From positions 1 to 30,878 of the IMG/VR virus record IMGVR_UViG_3300023172_000127: a stretch of 30,878 nucleotides of DNA; one strand, given 5' to 3'. The DNA comes from a virus. This document shows positions 13,707 to 22,063 of the stretch, piece after piece (the first letter of the stretch is position 1; each line of letters opens with the position of its first letter). The translations under genes were made by a program, and so were the position numbers. The notes beneath the pieces are model-generated. The model had not been told where the DNA came from and ran no database searches. It saw only the letters and a program-made list of their open reading frames with translations.

Positions 13707-14140
13707 TTTTTCTTTTTAGGATTATTAAACAGTTCATGTTCAGTTAAAACTCTAAATCCTACTCCTTGACGTTCTGCAAATACTTTTGCAGCTTGCCACT
13801 TTGCTTCGTTAACTACTGCAGCGGCTTTTTGTGCTGTACCTTTAGCATTACCTAATATTTGTCCTGCTGGTTTAATCTCTATAAACTCTGCTTGCCGTTT
13901 ACCATTTCTATCTTCGTAAACTACAAAAAAGTCTGGCACATAATTACTTGCTTTGTTTGTTAATGGATTTCTATAAGGTATTCTATGACTTTCACTAGCC
14001 CATGCAATGATATTTGGATGATCATCACACACTCGCATAAACTTTAATTCCCATCCACTACGATAACGTGGGCGGTGTTTGCCAATGTATTTGCTTGGGT
14101 TTTTGAGTTTGTATATACCTTGTTGAAACTTTGCTGCCAT
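13703..14140 (-). CDS. 4: gp4-like head completion protein with nuclease-fold motif
   Basis: A 145-residue basic protein. The motif VPDFFV (68-73) followed by EFIEIKP (85-91) is a PD-(D/E)xK nuclease core, with Asp70, Glu88 and Lys90 in the expected order. The segment RSGWELKFMRVCDDHPNIIAWASE (27-50) is the conserved front helix and strand seen in T4 gp4-type head completion proteins and TnsA-like nucleases. In T4, gp4 (also called gp50/65) finishes filled heads before tail joining. The ATG is eight bases after a late box (14149-14155) with no ribosome site. The product ends in a run of Lys. Confidence 0.7.
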   Translation of the reverse strand: MAAKFQQGIYKLKNPSKYIGKHRPRYRSGWELKFMRVCDDHPNIIAWASESHRIPYRNPLTNKASNYVPDFFVVYEDRNGKRQAEFIEIKPAGQILGNAKGTAQKAAAVVNEAKWQAAKVFAERQGVGFRVLTEHELFNNPKKKK

Positions 14141-14148
14141 TATATAGG

Positions 14149-14155
14149 TATTTAT
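14149..14155 (-). promoter_or_regulatory. T4-type late promoter close to gp4-like gene
   Basis: ATAAATA on the minus strand followed by CCTATATA and the ATG at 14140. With a start site about six bases after the box, the leader would be two or three bases. The box lies next to the TAA of the upstream gene (14156-14158). Confidence 0.55.
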
Positions 14156-15139
14156 TTAATCTATATCAAAGCCAAATGCACGAAATGTATCTCTGGCTTT
14201 TTCGGGATCCCATTTTAGTACAGCTTTTTGTATATTACCTGGATTAGGATCAGCTATTCCTGCTATAACAGGATTTCCATTTACATCTATCACAGGTTGT
14301 CCTAAATCATCTATTACTTGTTGTACTAGTGTACCTGTCGATGTTGTCCCTAAATTTTGTATACTATCCAATCTAACAGCGTTACCTACTGCGTCTCTGA
14401 TAACTTCGCCTGCTGCATTTACCAATACGCCTGCTGCAGCACTTTTAACTGCATTGTACGCTTGTGTAGGTGCATTAACTCCTACTGCTGATGCTCCATT
14501 ACTTGAATTATCTCCATCAAAGTTAACGTGTTCTGGCAGAAATTGTACTGTCCAAACTACAGGATTGCTATCACTATAATCTAATCTGTCGTGACTTACA
14601 TTTGTAATCATACAGTTATACATATTAATTTCACGTTTAGAGTTTGCTGTATCTCTGCTTATAATTTTAATTTGAGGAAAGAAATAACGCTCACTAGTTG
14701 CAGTTGGTTTTACACCAAATGTTCCATCAAATGCAGGTGTTATTGTATCATATGTTACAATAGTTCTTTCGCTTACTGAATGTCCATGTCCGTAATGCTG
14801 TGCATATGCTTGTAAGAGATTCTGAAACTGATTATCTACCGTATCATAAAATGTAATACCAGCTGAAGTTGGTTCTATCTTAGTATGTAAGTATCTTTGT
14901 CTATTATACTGATTAACACTAGTAGTGTTATAACTATAATCAGGTAAGTTTACTCCTTGCACTCGATGAAAAATAAACTTTCGTCCATATGATTCATCGA
15001 GCAAAGGAATTGTTTCGTTTACAGTTATTTCAACTGAAAACTGGAATTTTTTGCGAGGGATTTTTGTCATTATAGTGTCGTCGACACCGTAACGCTCTGC
15101 CGCTGCATTATAAGGGCCAGTATTAGCAGTTAATCCCAT
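14156..15139 (-). CDS. Tail-tube-like structural protein (327 aa)
   Basis: A 327-residue protein whose first ~215 residues follow the tail-tube fold pattern: a start like gp19 (KKFQFSVEITVNE), a FIFHRVQGVNLPDYSY strand region, and EPTSAGITFYDT. The C-terminal 110 residues are a Gly/Val/Asn-rich extension with VLVNAAGEVIRDAVGNAV and PVIDVNGNPVIAG, which look like short beta repeats. It lies 14 bases after gp19 in the same transcript. T4 gp54 (320 residues) and gp48 are tube paralogues at the baseplate, so a tube initiator or terminator is possible; I cannot choose. AGAGG precedes the ATG. Confidence 0.7.
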   Translation of the reverse strand: MGLTANTGPYNAAAERYGVDDTIMTKIPRKKFQFSVEITVNETIPLLDESYGRKFIFHRVQGVNLPDYSYNTTSVNQYNRQRYLHTKIEPTSAGITFYDTVDNQFQNLLQAYAQHYGHGHSVSERTIVTYDTITPAFDGTFGVKPTATSERYFFPQIKIISRDTANSKREINMYNCMITNVSHDRLDYSDSNPVVWTVQFLPEHVNFDGDNSSNGASAVGVNAPTQAYNAVKSAAAGVLVNAAGEVIRDAVGNAVRLDSIQNLGTTSTGTLVQQVIDDLGQPVIDVNGNPVIAGIADPNPGNIQKAVLKWDPEKARDTFRAFGFDID

Positions 15140-15153
15140 CGCTCATTTACCTC

Positions 15154-15756
15154 TTACTGAGTGTTACCGCCAGTTGCGTTACTTACTGTTTGGTCCTGAT
15201 CAGCGCCTGTTAGTGTTGCGTTACCTGCTGCATCATAAATTTCTGCATTATCGTAACGAATTGTTACAGACATTTGAACTTGATCACTAGTTGCATATGC
15301 CATATCGCCATACTGAATATTACTAATGTAGCAACCTGCTAGTTCAAACTTGTCTAGTACGCCTGGTGTTGGGTTTGCACCATCTAGTGTTTCAACTACT
15401 GTTTGGAACTTGTATGATGCGCCTGCACGTGGTGCACTTTGGTTTGCATGATCAACTTGTCTGTTAAGTTGATTGTTTAATTCTCTTAATACTGCACTGT
15501 CTACATCGTCACGTAATGTAACTGTTACTGGTTCCCATGTATGTTTACCAGCAAGATAAATTCTACTGTTATACATGTCTAGTGGAATCTCATCGTGTGT
15601 TAGTGCTGGGCGTGTTACTGTCATTACACTGCGTGTTGGTGTTGCTGAAAAGCCATCGCCGATAAATGTTACACGAAAACGATATTGTAGTTTTGGCATA
15701 ATTGTTGTGGTGTTACCTGCATTATCTGGTACACCAAGTGTTGTTAAAACTGCCAT
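15154..15756 (-). CDS. 19: gp19, tail tube protein
   Basis: A 200-residue protein (T4 gp19 is 163) that starts with a flexible N terminus and then LQYRFRVTFIG, as in phage tail tubes. It has the conserved SVMTVTRPALTHDEIPLDMYNSRIYLAGKH-type region (43-72) and WEPVTVTLRDD with a following helix (VLRELNNQLNRQ). The C-terminal half gives more strands and an Ala/Gly/Thr tail. Hexameric rings of gp19 stack to form the inner tube of the contractile tail. It directly follows gp18, as in T4, and has its own late promoter at 15791-15797 after a terminator. Confidence 0.9.
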   Translation of the reverse strand: MAVLTTLGVPDNAGNTTTIMPKLQYRFRVTFIGDGFSATPTRSVMTVTRPALTHDEIPLDMYNSRIYLAGKHTWEPVTVTLRDDVDSAVLRELNNQLNRQVDHANQSAPRAGASYKFQTVVETLDGANPTPGVLDKFELAGCYISNIQYGDMAYATSDQVQMSVTIRYDNAEIYDAAGNATLTGADQDQTVSNATGGNTQ

Positions 15757-15790
15757 AATTAATTCTCCTCTAATACTGGCTCTGTACGTA

Positions 15791-15797
15791 TATTTAT
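15791..15797 (-). promoter_or_regulatory. T4-type late promoter of gp19
   Basis: ATAAATA (in AATAAATATACG) on the minus strand, 34 bases before the gp19 ATG and just downstream of the terminator at 15810-15837. It lets tube protein be made independently of sheath. Confidence 0.65.
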
Positions 15798-15809
15798 TAC
15801 AAATCAGTC

Positions 15810-15837
15810 AAAAAAATGGACGCCCGAAAGCGTCCAT
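15810..15837 (-). terminator. Rho-independent terminator after gp18
   Basis: ATGGACGC (15816-15823) pairs with GCGTCCAT (15830-15837) around a six-base loop. Leftward it is followed by seven U (15810-15816). It lies 23 bases beyond the gp18 stop and separates sheath from tube transcription. Confidence 0.9.
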
Positions 15838-15860
15838 TAAGTATTAAGTTAATTTTTTTA

Positions 15861-18263
15861 TTATATTTGTGCTGAAAGTGTGCCAGTATTTACAATTCGA
15901 ATTGGAATGTAAATAAATTCTGCAACTTTAGCTGGTTCAATCGCAACATCAATATATAGTTCGTTACGATCAATTCTTGCTGGTGTATTGTTTGTTTCAT
16001 CACATACAACTGCAAAGTCATAAATGCCTCTGCGGCTTAAAATGTCTGCTAGGAAACGTTCAAACACTAGTTTAGCTCTGTCACGTGTTTGCTGGTCGTT
16101 AATTTCAAACAAGAATGGACGAGCAATGTGATCAAAACGTTCACGTAAGTAAGCAACTAAACGTGCTACGTTTACACGGTCTAGTGCACTATCAAAGTTG
16201 TGTAGTGTTTTTTGTCCAAATACAACTGTACCTTGTCCGATAAATGTTGTGATTGGGTTTAGTTTGTTTTCATACATTGCATCACGCTGTCCTTGTGTAA
16301 GTGCAACTGCTTTGTATTCACCTTCGTCTGTTAGGTAACCAACACTACTTGCGTTTTGTACAACACCACGTGTTAAGCCTGCTGGTGCAAACCACTGGAA
16401 TGATACATTATCATTGTATGCATATGTATATAGTGCCATATGTGATGGAGGAACAACAACTGTTTTGCCGTTTACTGGCTCAGTTCCTGCGCCTGCTGGA
16501 TAGTAAACTGCACTGTATGTGTCGTTTGTTACTAGTCCATCTTCTCCATTTTCACTTGCAATACCTGCATTTTGTACCCAAGTAATTGCATCTGTTGGAT
16601 TTTTGCGCATCGGAGTATCAATAATGATAAATCCTGTTTCGCCTCTGTCACTGTTTAGTGCTACTAGTTCGTCTGTTAGTTCAGGGAAGTTAGGAGCTGC
16701 CATAAGTGTAAATGCATGTTGTGGATCACGTAAATCTTCGCCTACTGCTACCGCTTGCATTTTAGCTGCAATATATTTGTGCTGTGCAAAACGTCCAAAT
16801 GCCCCTGAGCCGTCTGCATGATTTGCTACTGCGTTTCTCCATGCACCTGCTGTTGCGTCATATTCACGAACAGTGTTTGCACTTTGTCCCATGTTAACAA
16901 CTACCATACCATCTGGGAATACCAATGGATCTGGTCCGTCTGTAATAACAGTTGCAGCACCGCCGTTACTTGTGTCGCCTGCTGTATCAGTTACGTTTGC
17001 AAATAATACACCACGGTTTGTTGTTTGATCTGTATTATCATGTGATACCCAATCACCTACTGTTGTGTTATAAACACGAATGTCTGGATATGCTCTTGCG
17101 TTTGCTTGATTTGTTCCTGCTAGTGCAGTATTAACCCAAATGTCACCACCCGACGGATTTGACGGAGAATTTGAACCGTATGTTACGTTTGATGCCGGAA
17201 CAAATGTATTACTACTTACTGTGTAAATGTCTAATGAATTTAGTGTATCATTAAACCAAACTTGACCATCTGCTGCAGTTGCAGTTGGGAAAGCAACACT
17301 TGCTTTAAATGTAGTTAATGCATTTACATCGCTGTCTGCATCTAACTCACCGATTTTAATAATATCGCCTGTTGTGTCTAATACAAGTTTATTTTCCTGT
17401 GATGAACTTGCTGTTAATGCAGTTGTACTAGTACCGTTTTGTGGAACATAACCTGTTACACTTGTACCAGAACCTACACCTAGTACTGTACGCTGTACCC
17501 AACCTGTTGTTACATATTCATAAACAACTAAATCAATACCATTACCTGGTGATGTTGTTTTAATCCATGTATCACCATTACTCGGTCCTGCTGGTGTACT
17601 AAAGTGCTCATCGAATGTTGCAACTGATGCTAGTGCTACCCATGCAGCACCGCTTTCTTTATAATATTCAATTGTATTGTCATCTGTACTAATTACAACA
17701 TGATAGCCGCCAGTTACAACTGTTGCTAGTGGAGCAGTACCCGCTGCACCTGTAATTACTTCAACTGTTGGTATTTTGTTGCGCCATACATCTGCAGTAC
17801 TGTCATATTCGTGAATACCATATTTACTTGCGTCTGTATCTAACCAATGTGTGTTAGCAGTTGACCATGCTGCAGTTGGTTCTGTGTCTGAAGGTTCTAA
17901 TTGACCTAAATCTACGTCAGCACGTACAATGTACGCAGTATTTCCTTGTCCAAGATAGCTGTATGCTGCCATTAGACCATATTCGTTTGTTTCGTCACCT
18001 TGAATAACAACATCTGTACTATTTGTACGGAATGTAGGGTTACCAAAGAACTGTGTTACTTCTCTTTGTGATGTAACACGAACAACTTCACCTGCGTATG
18101 CACTTTTTGTGTATTTTGCAATACCATCTGATGCACTACCCGTAGGGTCTGTTTTATTTTCTCTTGTAGCAAGTACAATTAGCGGACTTGTGCCAGCGCC
18201 TGGGGCACCGTATGCACTCTCATCTGTAATTTGTACCTCTACACCTGGGGATACTAAAGCCAT
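15861..18263 (-). CDS. 18: gp18, tail sheath protein with large insertion
   Basis: An 800-residue contractile sheath subunit (T4 gp18 is 659). The N terminus MALVSPGVEVQITDES and the C-terminal domain, with DRVNVARLVAYLRERFDHIARPFLFE and NELYIDVAIEPAKVAEFIYIPI-like strands (about 695-800), are typical sheath sequences. Between about residues 125 and 480 is an insertion with five copies of a short module containing G-D-x-W...Y...W (near 132-162, 226-257, 324-356, 366-406 and 447-478). The insertion probably sits on the outer surface. AGGAG precedes the ATG. A weak late box lies about 35 bases upstream, and a strong terminator follows. Confidence 0.93.
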   Translation of the reverse strand: MALVSPGVEVQITDESAYGAPGAGTSPLIVLATRENKTDPTGSASDGIAKYTKSAYAGEVVRVTSQREVTQFFGNPTFRTNSTDVVIQGDETNEYGLMAAYSYLGQGNTAYIVRADVDLGQLEPSDTEPTAAWSTANTHWLDTDASKYGIHEYDSTADVWRNKIPTVEVITGAAGTAPLATVVTGGYHVVISTDDNTIEYYKESGAAWVALASVATFDEHFSTPAGPSNGDTWIKTTSPGNGIDLVVYEYVTTGWVQRTVLGVGSGTSVTGYVPQNGTSTTALTASSSQENKLVLDTTGDIIKIGELDADSDVNALTTFKASVAFPTATAADGQVWFNDTLNSLDIYTVSSNTFVPASNVTYGSNSPSNPSGGDIWVNTALAGTNQANARAYPDIRVYNTTVGDWVSHDNTDQTTNRGVLFANVTDTAGDTSNGGAATVITDGPDPLVFPDGMVVVNMGQSANTVREYDATAGAWRNAVANHADGSGAFGRFAQHKYIAAKMQAVAVGEDLRDPQHAFTLMAAPNFPELTDELVALNSDRGETGFIIIDTPMRKNPTDAITWVQNAGIASENGEDGLVTNDTYSAVYYPAGAGTEPVNGKTVVVPPSHMALYTYAYNDNVSFQWFAPAGLTRGVVQNASSVGYLTDEGEYKAVALTQGQRDAMYENKLNPITTFIGQGTVVFGQKTLHNFDSALDRVNVARLVAYLRERFDHIARPFLFEINDQQTRDRAKLVFERFLADILSRRGIYDFAVVCDETNNTPARIDRNELYIDVAIEPAKVAEFIYIPIRIVNTGTLSAQI

Positions 18264-18297
18264 TATATTTCTCCTCTGGGTTCGTATTTGATAATAC

Positions 18298-18303
18298 TAT
18301 TTA
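18298..18303 (-). promoter_or_regulatory. Weak late promoter candidate before gp18
   Basis: TAAATA in GGTAAATAG on the minus strand, 35 bases before the gp18 ATG. The first bases of the box deviate from ATAAATA. The rest of the 90-base gap between the dNMP kinase and gp18 holds a short palindrome (AACTACGTAGTT) but no reading frame. Confidence 0.35.
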
Positions 18304-18353
18304 CCAGAAAAGCTATATATCAGGGGGGAAACAGAGGATAACTACGTAGTTAA

Positions 18354-18866
18354 TTAGCTAGCACTGTAACTGTCAATGTGACTAATAAGTGCATGTACAT
18401 TAAATTCTAAATCCTCTAATGTACCATTATTACAAATTGTATAGTCTGCCATCCATTGTTCAAGACTCATTGAGTTTTTATTTTCAGGTGGCAAATGATC
18501 ACTACGGTCAACCCATATACAATAGTCAAACACACCTGTATTTTTCATTGCATGGAATTCTTTTTTGTTACGTAGTCCACAGTAAATGTCATACTCTGCA
18601 AACATTTCTCTACCAAGTCTAGCAGGATCGGGAACGTTGTAGTCACAAATAGCATCATACCATTCTTGACGATGACTATGTCTATCAGCATAGCATTCTT
18701 CTTCGTTAGCATAGCCGTACTTGTCTTTTAAGTCGTTGTAGATAAACAACTTGCTACAAAACTGACTACTTGATTCAAAACTATAACCATACTTGTCTCG
18801 CAAAATTTCGCAGACAGTATCTTTGCCATGGCGACCATGACCAATCACTAACAATTTTAATTTCAT
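18354..18866 (-). CDS. 1: Deoxynucleoside monophosphate kinase (gp1-like)
   Basis: A 170-residue P-loop kinase with GHGRHGKDT at 9-17. T4 gp1 (241 residues) phosphorylates dTMP, dGMP and hydroxymethyl-dCMP to diphosphates for phage DNA synthesis; the substrate range here is not visible. The end, TICNNGTLEDLEFNV, matches the NDGSLEEL-type region of T4 gp1 and of related nucleotide kinases, near the C terminus. The protein is shorter than gp1 in the middle. It has its own sigma70-like promoter (18873-18901), so it can be expressed early although the neighbours gp13 and gp18 are late. Confidence 0.75.
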   Translation of the reverse strand: MKLKLLVIGHGRHGKDTVCEILRDKYGYSFESSSQFCSKLFIYNDLKDKYGYANEEECYADRHSHRQEWYDAICDYNVPDPARLGREMFAEYDIYCGLRNKKEFHAMKNTGVFDYCIWVDRSDHLPPENKNSMSLEQWMADYTICNNGTLEDLEFNVHALISHIDSYSAS

Positions 18867-18872
18867 AGTTAT

Positions 18873-18901
18873 ATTATAATAGGATCAGGACCGTTTGTCA
18901 A
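18873..18901 (-). promoter_or_regulatory. Sigma70-like promoter of the dNMP kinase
   Basis: TTGACA (18896-18901), 17 bases, and a perfect TATAAT (18873-18878) on the minus strand. Only six bases separate the -10 box from the ATG at 18866, so the transcript would be leaderless or nearly so. The TGA stop of gp13 (18898-18900) lies inside the -35 box. Confidence 0.75.
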
Positions 18902-19638
18902 CCGATAATTACTCCAAAACCTGCTTGTCCATCAACAAAAGTTTTAAGTTCATCTTCTAGTTTATCGATTGCTGCTTGAGCATCCATGCGAAGCATATCA
19001 GCGTTTAAACTAGTGCCACCTTGTGGGCCAGCAATAGTGTTAAATTTACCACGTGCTTCTGCTAGCATTAGTTTTGAGTATGCTAGTGCTAGTTCTTTAA
19101 TCCAGGGCATACTATAAGGATCAGTTAATAGTTCTTCGTCTGATCGTTGAATGTATGCATGTAGATATACAATGTCATCTACTTTTTGCTTGCGGTGTAT
19201 TAGCAATAATTTAGTTACTGTGTTCCAAGTAAACAACATTTCTTCACCAAATACACGGCTTAGTGCTTCACGATGCTGACTTAAAAAGTCAAACGTAGCA
19301 ATACCACCTGCTCTACCGCTGTTTAGCAAGTAAGTATTTAGGTATGCTGTTTCAAATGGTTCAATGTCGCCAATACTGCTACTGTTCAGTGCACCAGTTG
19401 TACGTCTGTAAATGTCTTTTACTTCAATAACATCATCACCGAGAGTATATTCAGCTTGTTCCTTTAGCAATTGTAGAGGAATAAACTTTTCCTCTACTGC
19501 ATTTTCACTACGCTGTCTATATCTTTCAAATGCTTTTTTGATTGCAACTTCATAGTGCTCCGGGTCGAGCTCTACATCAACCATTTGTCCGCCTAAGCGA
19601 AGTTCTATTTCTTTGATTAAGTCATCACGTTTTGCCAT
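18898..19638 (-). CDS. 13: gp13-like neck protein
   Basis: A 246-residue protein (T4 gp13 is 309). The N terminus, RDDLIKEIELRLGGQMVDVE followed by a helix with VAIKKAFERYRQRS, matches the gp13 pattern (a first helix, 'LG', a short strand, then an EEAFEKW-like helix). The middle has strands with VIEVKDIYRRTTG, and the C-terminal part is helical (WIKELALAYSKLMLAEARGK). gp13 with gp14 forms the neck that seals the filled head and receives the tail. The ATG is exactly five bases after a late box (19644-19650). The partner gp14 is transcribed in the opposite direction 1.2 kb away. Confidence 0.72.
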   Translation of the reverse strand: MAKRDDLIKEIELRLGGQMVDVELDPEHYEVAIKKAFERYRQRSENAVEEKFIPLQLLKEQAEYTLGDDVIEVKDIYRRTTGALNSSSIGDIEPFETAYLNTYLLNSGRAGGIATFDFLSQHREALSRVFGEEMLFTWNTVTKLLLIHRKQKVDDIVYLHAYIQRSDEELLTDPYSMPWIKELALAYSKLMLAEARGKFNTIAGPQGGTSLNADMLRMDAQAAIDKLEDELKTFVDGQAGFGVIIG

Positions 19639-19643
19639 ACTAA

Positions 19644-19650
19644 TATTTAT
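19644..19650 (-). promoter_or_regulatory. Late promoter box abutting gp13
   Basis: ATAAATA on the minus strand then TTAGT and the ATG. If transcription starts six bases past the box, as at T4 late promoters, +1 is the A of the ATG. No ribosome binding site exists downstream of the box. Confidence 0.65.
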
Positions 19651-19651
19651 T

Positions 19652-20812
19652 CTATTTGAATACTTTTAGTATGACCGTATCCTCATTCATTCTACCGTTC
19701 ATTTTAGTATCAGTAGTTTTTAGGTAACCAAACTGTGATTTTAGTTTATGTTTTGTAACTTTTTTCCAATTTGGAAGTACTTCATCAGGCTTACGTACAG
19801 TTTTTTGTCTACTATTGTTTTCATCAAAGAACTGTAGTGTAGTTCCTTTAACTTGAATAGTAGCATGTTCAGCTGCATAGTAAATACCTAGTTTACGTGT
19901 TTTACAGTTAAACACAACTACGGCTGTTGCACCAACTACATCTGCTGGATTAACACTTGCAATGCCATAATCTGCATCACTTGGCTTAAACTTCATCTTT
20001 TTAACAAGATCTTGTGCACTCTTTTGCTTAGGCTTACGAACAGCACGAGTTTGTTTTTTCTCTGCACGAATAATTTCAAGTGCTTGGAATACACGTTGGT
20101 AAAAACCGTGTAGTTCTTTTTTCTCTTTTGTACTTAGATGATTATAACCTTCTGCAAGTTGCTGTTCCATTTCGTCTTGTTTTTTTGCAGGAGGTAAATT
20201 GATTAGTTCAGTAAGTTCTTCTAGTTCACCTTCGTAAAACTTTTGAATAAAGCGAGCATGTCCTAAGTTAATTTCTAGTTTACGGAACAATTGCAACGGC
20301 TGCTTATCTTTAAGAGGATTCTTTTTAGCATCACGCATCCAATCATCGACCCACTGGTCAAGTTCCTCCATCTTATCAATTGTTGCTTCTTCTAGTCGTT
20401 CTTGAATACTAGGAATATACTTTGTCTTTTTTACTTTTTCTTCTGCACGTTTGATTTCAACAATTTTGTTGCCTTCTTCAGCAAGTTCTTTGATCCATTT
20501 GTCAAGTTTACCAACATAATCTGGATGCATATTGTTAGGAGCACGTTCTTCCATAAATGCTGCAGTAGCATAATGGCTTTTACCGCCAACTTTCCAGTCT
20601 GGTAGCTTGTTAATTGCTGCTACTGTTTTCTTGTCATAGTTAGCTTTAATGTAGGCTTTTACTTTTGTAAGCCATTCTTTAGATTCCATTAAGTAATGAA
20701 TATGATATTGTGCTTTATGCCAGCTATCAGTCGGGACCATATCCCATACTGCTATTCTACGTTTTGCACGTGGTGCTTTCTTTTTAAGTTTAACTCCAGC
20801 AGCTTTTGCCAT
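19652..20812 (-). CDS. Basic hypothetical protein (386 aa)
   Basis: A 386-residue protein rich in Lys, with a basic N terminus (KLKKKAPRAKRR) and several charged helices (KLDKWIKELAEEGNKIVEIK, then ELDQWVDDWMRDAKKNP). The C-terminal ~110 residues are beta-rich (ATAVVVFNCKTRKLGIYYAA) and end with KMNGRMNEDTVILKVFK. The composition suggests nucleic acid binding. I recall conserved unknown proteins like this in T4-like marine phages but have no function for them. It has AGGAG before the ATG and a sigma70-like promoter at 20839-20866, so it may be expressed early although gp13 follows directly. Confidence 0.75.
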   Translation of the reverse strand: MAKAAGVKLKKKAPRAKRRIAVWDMVPTDSWHKAQYHIHYLMESKEWLTKVKAYIKANYDKKTVAAINKLPDWKVGGKSHYATAAFMEERAPNNMHPDYVGKLDKWIKELAEEGNKIVEIKRAEEKVKKTKYIPSIQERLEEATIDKMEELDQWVDDWMRDAKKNPLKDKQPLQLFRKLEINLGHARFIQKFYEGELEELTELINLPPAKKQDEMEQQLAEGYNHLSTKEKKELHGFYQRVFQALEIIRAEKKQTRAVRKPKQKSAQDLVKKMKFKPSDADYGIASVNPADVVGATAVVVFNCKTRKLGIYYAAEHATIQVKGTTLQFFDENNSRQKTVRKPDEVLPNWKKVTKHKLKSQFGYLKTTDTKMNGRMNEDTVILKVFK

Positions 20813-20838
20813 AACACTCTCCTGACTATTTCTTACTT

Positions 20839-20866
20839 ATAATAGCATCATTATATATGCTGTCAA
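20839..20866 (-). promoter_or_regulatory. Sigma70-like promoter, leftward, in the divergent region
   Basis: TTGACA (20861-20866), 16 bases, TATTAT (20839-20844) on the minus strand, 26 bases before the ATG of the 386-residue gene. It lies in the 72-base gap where transcription direction switches and ends four bases from the rightward late box of gp14. Confidence 0.6.
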
Positions 20867-20869
20867 CCG

Positions 20870-20876
20870 ATAAATA
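20870..20876 (+). promoter_or_regulatory. T4-type late promoter of gp14, rightward
   Basis: ATAAATA on the plus strand, eight bases (TAAGTGCT) before the gp14 ATG at 20885. The implied leader is only two or three bases, and no ribosome binding site is present. It is back to back with the leftward sigma70-like promoter. Confidence 0.6.
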
Positions 20877-20884
20877 TAAGTGCT

Positions 20885-22045
20885 ATGCCAAGATTAAGTT
20901 TATATAAACCGACAAAAACCAATGATTATAACTTTATGGATCGTCAGATTCGTGAACAGTTCTGGGTAGGCGGTACAGGTGTACATGTACACAAGTATGT
21001 AGGGCCTGCTGTTGTTCCAACTGACGGAGATCCAAGTACACCAGACTACATAGATGGTAGAGAAATTGATCCACTAAGTGGAGAATTTATCAACATTGAC
21101 GGTATTATCAACGAAACAAAAATACAAGACTTGCTGTTTATGGAAAACAGAGACCGCAAGTACGATTCAGACATTTACGAACTACGTGGCATTTATAACG
21201 TAACTGACAATGACTTTGAACTTACACAGTTCGGTTTATTTTTAAGCAATGATATGTTATATATGTCATTTCACATGAACGAAATGGTAGAAATACTTGG
21301 TAGAAAACTATTAGCAGGTGATGTGTTAGAGTTACCACACTTACGTGACGACTTATTACTTAATGCAGATAAAAAAGCAATCAACAAATATTATGTTATC
21401 AGCGATGCTAACAGAGGTGCTGAAGGTTTTTCACCTACATGGTATCCACATATTTGGAGAGTAAAACTAAGTCCACTAACAGACAGTCAAGAATACAACG
21501 ATATACTTGGAGATGCAAAAGGCGACGGCAGTCTTAAAGACGATATCAGTACATACATCACAGAATACAAAATCAATGACGCAGTTGTTGCTAGTGCTGA
21601 AGCACAAGATCCAGATGGTACAACAGACAGAGATCATCTATTTGGTTATGATTATGCAACAAGCGGCGGTATTGTAAACAAAGACATTACATATAATCAC
21701 GGTGAACCAATTGCAACAGGTACAGAGTTTCCAAGTAGTCCTGCAAACGGAGATTACTTTATACGTACAGACTTCAAACCTAATAGAATGTTTGTTCGCA
21801 GAGGAAACAAATGGCACAGAGTATACGATAACTTGACAGATCGTACTTGGACAGACATTACATATAACGCAAGTGATTATATTAATAATAACAACACAAC
21901 TGTTGTTTCAGATCAAGAATTTAACGAAAGACAACCTATAAGCCAGGTAATTACACCTAAACCAGATAACGAAGTCGAATACGACCCAAGTTCTGCTTAT
22001 GCAATTGCTGGTTATTATAGCGAAGGGTATGTCGAGGACAGCTAA
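20885..22045 (+). CDS. 14: gp14-like neck protein
   Basis: A 386-residue protein (T4 gp14 is 256) with the features I recall from cyanophage gp14: MPRLSLYKPTKTNDYNFMDR at the start, IQDLLFMENRDRKYD (80-94), then YYVISDANRGAEGFSPTWYP (169-188) and HIWRVKLSPLTDSQEYNDIL (189-208). With gp13 it forms the neck after DNA packaging. Compared with T4 it has an added C-terminal region containing one copy of the GD-x-F...W module (about 281-314), also seen in gp18, gp15 and the fibres. It heads the rightward late block, followed by fibre genes. Confidence 0.8.
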   Translation: MPRLSLYKPTKTNDYNFMDRQIREQFWVGGTGVHVHKYVGPAVVPTDGDPSTPDYIDGREIDPLSGEFINIDGIINETKIQDLLFMENRDRKYDSDIYELRGIYNVTDNDFELTQFGLFLSNDMLYMSFHMNEMVEILGRKLLAGDVLELPHLRDDLLLNADKKAINKYYVISDANRGAEGFSPTWYPHIWRVKLSPLTDSQEYNDILGDAKGDGSLKDDISTYITEYKINDAVVASAEAQDPDGTTDRDHLFGYDYATSGGIVNKDITYNHGEPIATGTEFPSSPANGDYFIRTDFKPNRMFVRRGNKWHRVYDNLTDRTWTDITYNASDYINNNNTTVVSDQEFNERQPISQVITPKPDNEVEYDPSSAYAIAGYYSEGYVEDS

Positions 22046-22063
22046 AGATTAAAGGAAAAGAAA

